Positions 36,154-48,186 of a DNA stretch of 64,000 nucleotides are shown here, piece by piece (position 1 is the first letter of the stretch; the number at the start of each line of letters is the position of its first letter). The stretch spans positions 1 to 64,000 of the forward strand of contig QPMI01000181.1 in assembly GCA_004431415.1 (NCBI GenBank). The letters run 5' to 3'. Source of the stretch: Cyanophora paradoxa (lineage: Eukaryota; Glaucocystophyceae; Cyanophorales; Cyanophoraceae). The notes beneath the pieces were generated by a model. That model had not been told where the DNA came from. It made no database searches and worked only from the letters and a program-made list of their open reading frames with translations. The position numbers and the translations under genes were made by a program.

Positions 36154-39100
36154 CTACTCCTGGGAGAGGACCTGGGTGATGGCGCGGACGACGGGCGAGG
36201 CGGCGACGTCGGTGCGCGGCTCGGCGAGCTTGCGCTCCAGCAGCTCGTCCACCAACGCCCGCAGCTCCCGCGCCAGCACCGCCACCCGCGCCGGCGCGTG
36301 GAACTCGATCTGCAGCGCGACGGGCTCAGCAACCGGTACGAGATGGATTTTAGGAGGTTTAAGATTTTAGTTCAGGGGCCTATCGTTTCCAGATTACGAG
36401 ACGCGGGTGGGTGGGAGTGGGGCCGCTCGCGTCGCACCCAGCCGTCGACGGCGACGACGGCGCGCTGGTGGTCGACGGAGATGGGGCCCCCGAAGAGCAG
36501 CAGCGCGAACGGCGACACCTGCACCGGCGAGATGTCAGGAGGGAGGAGGAGGCGGCCGCGGCGGTGCAGGTGGCGGGGCCATGCAGCGGTGCCGGCCGCG
36601 GGAGCTCTTTTTTTTGGGGGTGGGGGGGGGTGGGGGGTGGGCGGGGGGGGACCATGGAGGAATCGCGGATGAAGACCTTGTTCGTCTTGACCTGCGCGCC
36701 TGCATCAGCGAACGAAGAGGGGGCACGAGGGGGAGGGGGGGGGTTAGGGTCGCGCGCCTTCTCGAGGAAGACGAGCCAGCGGGACTCGAAGTCGGTCGAG
36801 GCGAAGTTGACCGAGCCCGGGTGCAGGTGCACCCGCCCTGCCGGCGCGCGGGGAGCGGCGGCGTCAGGCTCGAGCCGGGCCGCAAGGAGCCGGGGGCGGC
36901 GGGCGGGCGGGTCGAGGGCGGCGGGCGGGCGGGCGGGGCGGACCGTCGTGCTTGGTGGAGTGGGTGATCTCCCGCGCCTTGTGGTCCTTCGCCATGCTGC
37001 CCCCGCCGTCTCCGCGTACTGCGGGGGGGGGGGGGGGGGGGGGGGGGGGCAGGGGTTAGACGGCGGGGAGCGAATGGGCGGGGCGGATAATTGCGGTCTC
37101 TTCAGTCCACGCACAGGGCGGACCCCTCGCAGGATTCTAGCAAGCAAATGCACGGGGCGGATGGAGGGAGGGAGGGGGCGGGCCGGGGAGGGGCGGGGGG
37201 CGGGGGGCGGGGGGGAGGGGGGAGCGGACCTTTGTCTCGGGGAGCTCGACGGAGACGACGTTGGGGTAGAGCCCCGCCGCCAGCACCGCCCGCACCTGCG
37301 CGGCCCGGCGGTGGTCGGACCCGGGGCGGGGGGAGGGGGGGGGGGGGGCGGCGGGCGGGGGGGCGAGAAGGGGGGGGGGGGGGCGGGGCCCCGGGCCGTC
37401 TCTAGGGCCTCTTGGGAAATGTCGTGAAAGCTTAGGTCATCTTTTTCTCTAGATCACGTCAGATCTCTAGGCCGCGTTTGAATTCTCGCAACGAGGCCGT
37501 CGCTTGGGCCATTTTCAACAAAGGGTTTCTTGGCGGCGGGCGAGCGCGGGGCCGGGCCCGCACCAGCTTCACGTTCTTCGCCTGCGCGTTCGCCCGCGCG
37601 CCCTTGGCCTCTGCGCGCCCGGCCCCGCCCCGTGAGCCGGTCATCGGCGGTGTAAAGAAGCCTGGAAAGCCCGGGGCGCCCAGCGAGTCTAGGGCGCCCA
37701 GGCTTCTTCTCGAGCGAGACAGAGAGGCGCCGGTTCGGGAAGCCTGGAAAGCCCACGGCGCCCGGGCGCGCGAAGGAGTGGCTTCGGGGGCGCACCGAAG
37801 CCGATGTCGCGGAGGAGGTCGGCGAACTGGTGCCGCAGGTCGCTCATCGTCCGAAGCGTCTGCCGCGACAGGAAGTGCTGCGCCGCCGGCCGCGCGAGAG
37901 GCGAGACGAGTCAGGCCGAGCGCGTCGACCGGGAAGCACGCGGAATGGTTCGAGGCGTTCTAGCGCGCAAGCTAGGCTAGGTAGGCCATGCGGTTGGCGC
38001 CGGCCCGGCCCCAGCCAACTCCGAGTCCGCCCTCGTCTAGCTAATGGCTAATGCTAATGTGCCTATATATGCTAATGGCTTGTGGCTATATATGCCAAGC
38101 AAGTAACGCGAGCGACCTCGTTGCAGTAGGCGTCGTCGCGGCCCTGGGAGCGGGCGTCGAGCCAGCCGTTGTAGGCCCGCAGCGTCGTCAGGTGGTCCGA
38201 GCGCCCCACCGCCATCCCACGCTTCGCCTTGTTCGCCTGAGGGCGACGGGGAGGGCGGGCGGGATGAGATGAGGGGCAAGCGGTGAGATAAGAGCTTTGG
38301 TAAGAGCGAGCTAGGAAGCCTAAGATGTTTCTAGGAAGCTAGGAAGCTTGAATCGAAGCGGAAGGCAGCTGGACTCCTGCAGCTGCAGCTCGCAGCCGGG
38401 GCTCTCGATCCATCGGGCGCGGGCGCGGGGGGCACCTCGTCGCGCTTCTCGAGGGGGGCGACGAAGGGGGAGCGGGAGGAGAGCCCCGCCGCGATCGTCA
38501 GGATCGGGTCCACGCACCTGCCGGGGCCGGGGCGACGGCGTCAGATAGGGAAGGAGCACAGCGGAGGAAAGCGCAGGGGGCGGGCGGGCGGACTGGAAGA
38601 CGGCTTAGCTAATAATTAAGACTCTGAACTTAGTTTATAGTTACGATTATGAACTCTTCGAGCAGGTAAAGCAGCGAGCAAATCAAAGCAAAGCGGGCGG
38701 ACTGGAACACGGAGGCGAGGAGGAAGGACGGGAGGAGTAAAGGATCTATCTATCTAAATATCTGCTATGATGAAAGGATCTATCTATCTATCCATCCGAA
38801 CTCTATTATTATGAACTCTTAGAGCGGATAAGCAAGCGGAGGGGGCGGTTTGGAAGATCTCCCTCTATGGTAAAGCGGGCGGACTCTATCTTGTTCGTAA
38901 AGGACCTCCCTATAAAGGGGGCGGGCGGGCGGAGGGGCGGGCGGACTGGAGGACGGAGGCGAGGAGGAAGGACGGGAGGAGTAAAGGATCTATCTATCTA
39001 TCTATCTCTTTATCCAGCCTCCGGTCTGGAAAGTCTCTTTATCCATCTCTTTATCTTAAGCAAAGCAAAGCAAAGCAAAGGGGGCGGACTGGAAGACGGA

Positions 39101-41474
39101 GGCGAGGAAGGACGGAAGGAATGAAGGATGTTTTTTTTTATCTCTATCATAAAGGATCTATTGTTATTAATCTATCGGGCTGGGTCTCTATCTCTATTAT
39201 AAAGGATCTCCTTGTAAGGAAAGGAAGGTGCGGGCGGGCGGACTGGAAGACGGAGGCGAGGAGGAGCATCTTGCCGACGCGCACGTCCACCGGCAGCGAC
39301 GCCAGGTGCCGCCCCAGCGGCGTCGCGCCCCCCTCCCTGCGCGGAGGCGCGTGAGAGGGGGGAGGCCGCAGGAGGCCCGGCGCTAGTGCGAGGGGCGGCC
39401 CTGCGTCCAACGTCTATGTCCCTCTTTCGATCTAGTGCCTCGCTGTTCTGGTCTGTCTGTCTCGGGCCGCGGCGCACGCGTTGAGGGCGCCGATCTCCTT
39501 GAGGACCATCACCGCCGCCTCCACCTGCCGCCCCCGTCGCCAAGAGCGGGAGGGGGGGGAGAAAGAGGGGGGTGCGCCGGCGGCGCGCCTGCTCGCGGGG
39601 CGGGGGCTGCAGGGCCTCCCCAAGGAAGGCCTGCGGGTCCCCGTACCCCAGCACCTGCGCGGGGGCGAGGGGAGGGCCGAATCAGCGATGCCGGCCAGCC
39701 TCTCTGTCTACCCGAAGTCACGGACCTCGATTTGGAGGCAGAGCTGCTCGAGGGGCACGCGGAGCATCTCGGGCAGCTGCTGCTCCGCCATCGCCTCGTG
39801 CCGCCGCCGCGTGAAGAGCCGGAAGCAGCGCCCCGGCCGCACGCGCCCCGCCCGGCCCCGCCGCTGCTTCGCCGACGCCTGCGGGCAGGGGCGGTCAGCC
39901 CCGTCCGTCTGGTATGGCACGGCTCTCGTGGGGGATCGTCCAAGGCGCGCCTTGGAGACCCACGTCTCGACGAGGGCCGTCAGCCGCGTCGCCGCGTCGT
40001 ACTGCCCCCCGCCCGCCCGGTCAGAAGATGGAGGAGACGGAGGAGAGTGAGGAGGGCGGGGCGCCTGATTCTCTCCTAGCTATAGGTTCTCCTAGTTTCT
40101 CTAGGAACCGAGGAGGGCGGGTAGGGAGGGGCGGGGTACCTGGTTCTCCTTGACGCGGCCGGCGTCGACGACGTACACGCAGTCGTCCACCGTGATCGAC
40201 CTGCCGCCCCGGCCCCGCCCCGCCTCTCAGCATCGGCCTCGGCCTCGGCTTCAAGGTATCCAGTCTCTACTGATTCGCTTGAGCTTCTAGTGCGCCCGGC
40301 CCTCCGCCGCCCCGCCCGGCCCCCTGCCGCCGCTCCCTAGACGATTTGCGATGGCTCATGTGGTCCACGCACGTCTCGGCGATGTTGGTGGCGATGACGA
40401 CCTTGCGCGTGTTCGGCGGCGCCCGCTCGAAGATCCGCTTCTGGTCCGAGCTGCGCCCCGCCGCCCTCAGCCGCGCGGCGACCGCCGCTTTGAAGGCGGG
40501 AGGGCGCGGACCTGGCGAGGGTGGAGTGGAGGGGCAGGAGGAGGAGACCCCGCACGCCCCGCAGCCGCTCGTGCACCGCCTGAAGCGAGGCGGGAGGGTT
40601 AGGGGGCGGAGGAGGCGGCTCTACAGGCGCTCTCTCTGCACGTGGAGAGGGGTACCTGGATCTCCTGGATGCCCGGGAGGAAGATCAGGATGGCCCCCTC
40701 GCTTTCCTCGGTGTGGATCTGGGGAAGGGGGATACAGGGTCAGAAACCTGTTTAGGAGAAGTGGGGGGAGGGGGGGGAGGGGGGGGGGGGGGGTCGGCAC
40801 CTTCATGACGAGAGCCTCGACGAGGTCGTAATTGATCTGGGTAAGGGGGTACGGAATCGGTGAGCAGAGGGGTACACCCGCGCGTAGGGGGGACGCGCGG
40901 CTCCCGCTCGCCTGCTCCTCGTTGTCGGAGAGGGTCACGAGGGCCTTGACCGTCCGCTCGCTGTACCCCTGCGCAACAAAGAGAAAAGGTGAGCTCAGGT
41001 GAGTTCAGGTGAGGGGGTACGGGGTTTTCGGACCTTGTACTGGGCGGACGCCTCGGCGAGCTCGTCGAAGGACGTCGCCTCCTCGGCCGCCGCGGGCCCG
41101 TCGCCGCCGCCGGCCGCCGCCGCGGCAGCGGCCGCCGCCGCGCGGCTCTGGTTGCGCTTGCGCGAGGGGCGCCACTCCAGCGCGTAGCTGGAGCAAAGGT
41201 ATCAGACCCAGATGGACACGGAAAGAGCAAGCCGAATGGAAGGCGGGGCGAGTGCTCTCCCTTCCATCTATTCGCTATTTATCTCCTTGACTTTGCTATT
41301 TATCTATCCAGAAGGAAGCCGGGGCGGGGGGCGCGGCGCACCCGTCGCAGAACTCGAGGGTGTCCTCCAGGAAGTACTCCTTGACGGGGTGCGTGAACCC
41401 CGGGATGTCCACCGCCGGGCACCTGAGAACAGAGGATGAGATGAGACAGATGAGGCGGGCGGGCGGGCGGGCGG

Positions 41475-41505
<31 letters not shown>

Positions 41506-44500
41506 CGGGCGGGCGGGGCGCGCCCGGCGAAGTAGTTGGAGAAGAGGTGCGCGTTGATGGTCGCCGACATGAGCACCACCTGCCCGAAGAAGGCGCTCGC
41601 TCGGGCTGGATCTATGTCGGGTTTGGGGTGGGGGCGGGCGTGCCTTGAGGTCGGGGCGGGCGGGGAGGAGGCGCTTGAGGATGACGAGGAGGAAGTCGCT
41701 GTCCAGCGACCGCTCGTGCACCTGCCCCCCGGCCGCTCGGCTCAGAAGAAGATGCTAGAAGATGCAAGCAAGCTAGAGAGTCGAGGGGGCCCGAGCAACA
41801 AGGGCCCGCGCCCTCTCCGCTTCGACTTCTAGTTCGGCTGCAAGCCAGCTAGAAGACGCAAGACGCAGGCTAGCTAGAGAGCTGAGCTTGGCTCGCTCGC
41901 CTCGTCGATGAGGAGGTGGGTGCAGCGGGCGAGGCGGGGGTCGGACTGGAGCTTGCGGAGGAGGACGCCCGTCGTCGCGAAGAGCAGCCGCGTCTCCCGC
42001 GACGCCACCGACTCCAGCCGCACCTGCGGGGGGCGCGGGCGGGCGTCAGGAGAGGGAGAAAAGAGGTCAGGCGCCGGGGTCATGGCCGAGGGGCCGCCAT
42101 CCATCAATCATAGCTAGATCCCGCCCCCATGGCCGAGGGGCCGCCGATTTGATAGCTTAGGTCCAGGGTTCATTCCCGAGGGGCCGCCATCAAGAATAGA
42201 ACAGAAGGACCCGAGGCCCGGGGGGCGGACCTGGTAGCCGACGGTGGCGCCGGCCTTCTCGCCCCGCTCGTACGCGACACGCTCCGCCACGCCTGCGACG
42301 GGAGACCGGGTCGCATCGCACCGGGGGGTACGGGGGGGGAGGGGGGGGGGAAGCGGGGCGCGGGGCCGAGTGCCGTCCCAGAAGGCCCCTCGAGCCCCCA
42401 GCAGGGGCTCGGGGGGATGCAAATAGACGGGTACTTCAAACTCCCCCGGCTCCCTCCCTGCCCGCCCCCTCGCGGCGCGGGGCGGGGCGGGGCGCGTGTC
42501 GGACCGATGGCGGAGATGCGGCGGGGCTGGGTGCAGACGATGGAGCAGTACTCGCCGGCCTCCAGCGCCGCCTCCAGGATGAACTGGGGGACCTGCGGGG
42601 GGTAGAGGGGGGGCGAAGGTGAGCGCGGAGAAGAAGAGGAGGAGGCGTCGCTAGGCTAGGCCGGGCTTCGCAGGCGTGCGGCGCCTAGCCTCGAGGGCGG
42701 GCGGGCGGGGCGGGGCGGGGGGGACCTGGGTTGACTTGCCGCAGCCCGTCTCGCCCCGCACCAGCACAACCTGCGCGCCCAAGGGCAAGGGCTCAGGGAG
42801 GGAGGGAGCGCCGCCAACAACACCAGCGAGAGCTTAGGATGAGAAGGCGGCCTCCAAGCAGCCAGGACAGGCGGGGCGGGGCGGGGCGGGGCGGTTTCAA
42901 AGGGCGGGGCGGGGGCACCTGGTTGGAGGCGACGGCGGCGAGGACCTGCGAGCGGAAGGAGGCGGCGGGGAGGCGGCCCCGCGCCGCCGCCACCCGCGAC
43001 CCCTCCCCGGACTCCGCCCTGCCCGGGCCGAGCGCGCGGCCGGTTAGAGGGAAGGCGCGGCTCGCTTTGGCCTGATCCTTAGCTAGCTTCGGCTCGAAAG
43101 GGGCGTAATCTCTACCTCGTTCTTAGCTTTCCGGTTGTCGTTGCTTTCTTCTTCAGCTTAGCTTCTTCTTTAGGATTGTAACCTCTGGAACTGGAGGGGC
43201 GGGCGGGGGCGCACCAGGCCTTGGCGGCCGCCCGCAGGCGCGCGAGGTGCGCGGGGTCCTCCGCCGCGTGCGGCGGCCGCGCCGGCGGGCCCCGCCCGCC
43301 CGCCGGCCCCCTCCGGCCCCGGGCTTGTCAGCGCCCCGGTACACAGTTGAGCCGCTGCGAGGGGCGAGGTCGATAAGGCGCCCGTTCCTACGGCCTTAAA
43401 ACAAGGCAGACGAAGCCCAGCGGACCTGCTGACGCTCGCCGTGTCGTCGGCCGGCGGTGGCGGGGCCGGCGGCGCCGCTGCGGGTGCCGGCGCGGCCTGC
43501 GGCGCCGCTTCGACCGCGGCCGCCGGGCTATCCAGCTCCTCCCACGACTCCGAGGCGCCCTCCTGTAGCACAGGCGGCGCCGGGGGCTTCGGCACGTCCG
43601 CCTTGAGCGATCCGGCAGGCGCGGCCGGGGCAGCCGAAGGGGCCGCCGGCCCCTCCTCCGCCGCCGCCTTGCCGCCCTTGGCGCCGCCCTTGCCGCCGGC
43701 CTTGCCGCCGCCGGCGCCGGCGCCGCCCTTGCCGCGGCCCTTTGCGGCGGCGCGGGCGAGGGAGGCCTTGTGCGCCGCCACTGCGCATGCCGCCCCGGCG
43801 CGAGTCAGATGAACGAAGACTCGCCCACACACGCTTGCGAGAGCGGTCTACAAGCGGCCCAGGCGCAGCCTCAGCCCAGCCTCCCTGCGGCGGACCTGCG
43901 GCGGCGGGGTCGTTGCCCGCGGCGACGGCGGCGGCCGCGACGGCCTCCTCCTCCGCCGCCGCCCGCTTCTTCGCCTCCTCCTCCTCCGCCCGCTGCGCGC
44001 CCGAACCCGTCAGGCCGAGCCGAGCCGAGGCGGACTCGAGGCCTTCGCGGGAAGGAAGCCAAGCCCTTCACCGGCTTAGGCTCCCAGGCTAGCGCCCTAG
44101 GGCTCGCCCGTCTCTCAGGGTAGGCCGCGGACCGCCTCTCGAGACACATCGAAAAGGCTAGCCTGCTTGCTTGGACCTTCCCCAGCTCCGCGGGGCGGGG
44201 GGCGGACTCGGGGGCCGTGGCGGCGGACCTGCTGCTCCTTGAAGCGGATGTTGCGGCGGATCTCCTCCGACGTCTCCGCGTCCACCTCCAGCGTCACGCA
44301 CCTGCAAGAGGGAAGAGGAACTAGTTAAGAGGCGCTGGTGGGGAGGCAGAGCTCGAACGAGCTTTGGAGCTTCGAAGAGGCCGCTTTAAAGAACTTTAGG
44401 TCTTTAAAGAGCTTTGGAGCTTCAGGGAGGGAAGGAGGACGAGGGAAGAAGAGCTAGTCAGAGGGGCAACGAGGCAGAGCTTTAAAGAGCTTTAGAGCCT

Positions 44501-47500
44501 TCGATGAGAGAGCTCCGGCTCACTTAGCTTCCTTAAGCTCTAAAGCTTTTGACCTTTAAAAGAGGCCGCTTTAACGAACTTCAGAGCTTTAAAGAGCTTT
44601 AGAGCCTAAAAAGAGCTTCAAAGAGGGCGCACTTGAAGGTGCCGTCCTTGTTGAGGGTTGGGGCCGCCGCGCCCGTGCCCGGCGCCGGCGGCGCCGGCGG
44701 CGACGGCGCCCGCGGGATCGGCGGCAGCGCCGGCTCGCCCTGCGGGGGGGAGGGGAGGGGAAGGGGGGGGGGAGATGTTTTAGAAGAGGAGAAAGGGCGG
44801 GATAGGATTAGAGGGGTACGCGTGCGCACGTTCGCGCCGGCCAGGATCATGGGGAGGGAGGACTGGAGGAACATGACGAGCGAGAAGACGACGGGTACCC
44901 CCGCCTGGAGAGGGGGGTACAGGCGTCACGGAGGGTACGGAGGATGTTGAGAGGGGGGGGGTACCTGAGCGACCGCCTGCTCGGCGAGGCGAACGGTGGC
45001 ATGGAGGCGGGCCCGGGGGGGAAGGGAGCTGCGAAACGAGGGCGTCGGGAGGGTACGGAACAAATGACCAGGAAGGCCGGGGGTACATTGCGGTGAAGGA
45101 GACGAGGGGGGCGCGAGAGGGGTAGAGGCACTCCTTCGGGAAGAAAAACTCGACCGTGCAGGGGCCGACGACGGCGGGGTCCTCAAACTGAGAGAGAAAA
45201 ATGCGTTGGTACCCCACAAAGCCACCAAAAAGGAGGGAAAAGGGGTACCGTGACGGAGAGGCCGTCCCCCTCCGGGAACCGGTACAGCTGCGTTCCAAAA
45301 ATAGACTCGAGGGCGACCAGCTCCTCCTCCCTCTGGGCCGCCAGGTCCTCCTCCTAAAGGGGGGGGGGAGATGTCAGAGGGGTACGGGATTCGGGAAGGG
45401 GGGTACTTGGCGAACCTTGACGAGGGCGCCCCCGGGCGGCCGCTGACCGCCGTCCACGAGAACTGTCGGTTGGGGGGGGGGGAAGAATCAAAGGGGGGTA
45501 GGGGATGAATCAGGGGGTACCGAATCTCGCACGTCCGAGGAGGAGGAAGAGGGCGGCGCGGGAGTCGCCGCGGGCCTTCTGGAGGGCCCAGCTGGCGTAC
45601 CCCTGGGGCCACCCGAGGTCCCGGATCCGGGCGCCGGCGTCCCCCGGGCCGCCCGCCTCCCCCCCGTTCTCCCCTTCGGCCTTGTTCTTGCCCTCGCCGC
45701 CCTTCTTCTGGTTCGCGAAGGCAACGACCTGGAGGAGGAGGAGGGGACGGCGGGCAACGTGAGAGGGATCGCAAGATACATCTAGGGCGCTCGGAGGCCG
45801 GAACGCGAGAACGCTCGCGGTCCCGAAGCAGATCAAAGGGAAGGGAAGGGAAGGGGGCGGGGGAGGGCGGACCTGGATGCCCTTGGAGGGCTCGAAGGCC
45901 TTTGGGAGGAGGTGCTCGGGCACGTTCAGCATCAGCCAGTCCAGGGCGCCCGCCAGGTCCTGGATGAGAGGGAGGTTGGGGAAGGAGGAGGAGGAGTGTG
46001 AAGGAGGATGAGGAGAAGGGCGGACGGAGGAGGCGCGGGCGGCCTGGTCGGCGTCGGCCTTGTCGAAGCCGAGGTTCGCCAGCTGCGTGATCAGCTTCCG
46101 CACCTGCCGGGAGGGCGGGGGGCGGGGGTCAGGAGAGAGGGGAGGAGCCTGGAGGGAGGGTGCGCGGCCGGCCGGCCGGCCGCGCCCTTCCCCCCGCTTC
46201 GCCCTCCCTTCCCCCCGCACCTCGGACTCCTCCCGCTTCTTCCCCGCCAGTTCCTCCAGCAGCTCCTGCGGGGCGGGGCGCGTCAGCCGGCGGCGGGGCG
46301 GGCGCCGCCGAGAAAGCGCTGGGCCTCGGCGTTTAGGGCCCCTCTCGTCTTGGGCGGCGTTCTAAGCTCCCCCGCCCCCCGGGGCGCGGCCGGGGAAGGG
46401 CCCCGGGCCTCGGCGCCCTCGCCAGAACGCCTCTCCTTCTCGGGGGGGGAGGGCGGCGGGGGGGCGGACCTGGGAGGACTGGTCCGCGGCGAGGGCCGAC
46501 GCGTCCTGCGGGGGGCCCCGCGCGTCAGGCGAGGCCGGGTCGAAAGGCGCCCAAACGGCGCCCCAGGCGGCAGCTAAGGCTTCCTAGCCCCGCACGCCGC
46601 CCCGCCCCGTGCGCCCCAGCCGCCGCCCCCGCCCCCCTCACGCACGCGGGAGTTCTCGCGGATGACGCGCTCGACGAGGGCCCGCGTATCCGCGTCCAGG
46701 TGCACCGCCGTCAGCTTCTGCTTGGAGCGGGGGCGAGGCCGAGGCGGGTCAGGGCGTAGTAGAGTTAGGCGGGCGGGCGGGCGCGCGCCTTGGTGGTCTG
46801 CTGGGCGGCGGCGTTCTCCTTCTCGCGCTCCGCCGCCTCCGCCGCCTCCTTTGCCGCCCGCTTCGCCTCCTCCTGCGCCACCGCGTGCTTCTCCGTCTGC
46901 ACGGGGGGGAGAACGTTCGTCAGGCGGAGCGCGGGGAGGAGCTCAGAACGCTACACGGCCTGCTGAAGGAGCTAGACAAGAGAAGAGAGACAGCGCCCAG
47001 GGCTACACGATTTGGAGTCGCGAAAGTCCGTTTGGGGCGGGGAGAGGATTGGGGGGAAGGGGGGTACCAGGGAGCGCCAGAGCTCCTTGTATGCGGTGGG
47101 AAGGATGCGGTACATCGGGTTGTCGGGGTTCAGCCCGTGCAACGCCACCTGTGGAGGGGTACAAGAGTGTCAGGGCGGGGGAGGTGAGGCGGGGGTACGC
47201 AGCGGCTGGGGTGCAGGCCGCAGGGGGTGGGTACAGAAATCGCGCACCACGGCCATGTGGTGCTGCGCCTCGGCGACGGAGGGGAAGTTCTCGCCGTCCT
47301 GCGGGTACGCTAAGCGGCGCAAGGAGTGGGGGCGGGGAAGGAGGGGGGGTACGGCACGCGCCTCGAAGAGCCGCTCGGCGTCGTTCTTGAGAGTGGGGAT
47401 CTTGGGAATCTGCAGGCAGAAGCGGAGGAGGCTCAGCTGCGGCGCGGTGCGCTTGGGGAGGGGGGGATGGAGCGCCTTGACTCGGAAGCGAAAGCGGCCG

Positions 47501-48041
47501 CCGGGGCAGCTGATCTGCTGCCACTCCGGCTTCGGCCGGTGGTTCTTCTGGCAGTACTCGTTCAAAAACGTCTTGGGCGTCTTGCCTGCGCGCGGAGCGA
47601 GGGCCGAAGGCGTCAGGCGCGCGCGATCGCCGCAGGAAGCGTTCTCGGGTCCATCTGCGCACCCGTCCAGTCGCCGAACAGCGTTTTCTGCGAAGCGGAC
47701 GGTCGGATGGACGCGCTGCGGTCGCGCGCACGGCGGTCGCACCCGCTCATCGGGCTTTGGCGGCTCAGTTGGCGGCGGCGTGTCCTTGCCGCCCTTGCCG
47801 CCGGCCTTCTTGCCCTTCTCGGGCTCCGGCGGCGGAGCTGGCTCCTTACCCTTCTTGCCGCCCTTAGCGCTCGCCGGCCTCGCCTCAGCTGCGCGCTCGG
47901 TAGTGAGCGCCTGGCATGCGGTCGGCGGCGGCAGCGCGTCGCGATCCGCGCGCCTTCCTCGGGCTCTTTGCCTTTCTTCTTCGACGAGCTCGACGCGCTC
48001 GAGCTGGTCGCGTAACTCTCCGGGCCCTTCTTCGGGCCCAT
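36154..48041 (-). CDS. DHX29: DHX29/DHX57-type DExH-box RNA helicase, many introns
   Basis: Start MGPKKGPESYATS at 48,041; stop at 36,154. Exons in order: a Lys-rich N-terminus; LFGDWTG/KTPKTFLNEYCQKN (about 47.5 kb), as in DHX29; ALHGLNPDNPMYRILPTAYK (47.1 kb); a UBA-like LANLGFDKADADQAA (46.1 kb); ALDWLMLNVPEHLLPKAF (45.9 kb); an RWD-like ELVALESIFGTQLYRFPEGD (45.3 kb). Then the helicase core: Walker A GETGCGKST (42.75 kb), TQPRRISAI (42.5 kb), DE-VHERSLDSDFLL split by an intron (41.9/41.7 kb), MSATINAHLFSNYF (41.55 kb), GAILIFLPGIQEI (40.7 kb), ATNIAETCVDH (40.4 kb), ITVDDCVYVVDAGRVKENQ (40.15 kb). The HA2 (39.25 kb) and OB-fold (36.5 kb) parts follow. DHX29 helps 40S ribosomes scan structured mRNA leaders. 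Exon edges are approximate. Confidence 0.85.
37021..37051 (+). repeat. Long G homopolymer in a helicase intron
   Basis: About 28 consecutive G on the plus strand (C on the transcribed sense strand). A similar run of more than 30 lies at 41,470-41,505, and shorter ones at 36,620, 37,330 and 40,760. They may form quadruplexes and are likely trouble spots for sequencing. Confidence 0.85.
38520..39265 (-). repeat. Intron with tandem copies of the preceding exon's end
   Basis: The intron after exon ...LLASVFQ holds at least four copies of the plus-strand block GGGCGGACTGGAAGACGGAG (about 38,585, 38,695, 38,937, 39,083), which is the reverse complement of that exon end plus donor (39,233-39,262). 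Several copies are followed by GGAGTAAAGGATCTATCTAT. CTAT and AAAGC microsatellites fill the rest. Confidence 0.8.
44330..44640 (-). repeat. AAAGAGCTTTGGAGCTT repeats in a helicase intron
   Basis: About ten degenerate copies of a partly palindromic TTTAAAGAGCTTTAGAGC unit fill the intron upstream of the exon near 44,640. The composition is lower in GC than in its surroundings. No function can be assigned. Confidence 0.65.
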
Positions 48042-48186
48042 CGCGCGGCGCGCCTCCTCCGCCCTGACTACCGCCTCCGACGCCTCACCTCAATCGGCTG
48101 TGTCTCTCGCGCACGTCGGCTGCTCGCTGGCTTCGCGCTGCGTGGTCTTCTTTCCCGGGTACAGCGCTCGAGCCGGGTACAAGGCG
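48042..48186. promoter_or_regulatory. Bidirectional promoter between DHX29-like and Pro-rich genes
   Basis: 145 bp between two divergent predicted starts. No TATA box is visible. Contains CTCGCGC and CCGGGTACA repeats (48,155 and 48,173). The promoter role is inferred from gene arrangement. Confidence 0.35.

Noticed and set aside
36411-37427. Long plus-strand open frame of over 330 codons
   Set aside because: It is Gly/Arg-rich low complexity opposite helicase exons and poly-C introns; open frames on all strands are expected at this GC content.
43170-43832. Single long minus-strand open frame as a separate Ala/Lys-rich gene
   Set aside because: It fits better as an Ala/Lys-rich linker exon and adjoining intron sequence of the helicase gene on the same strand.
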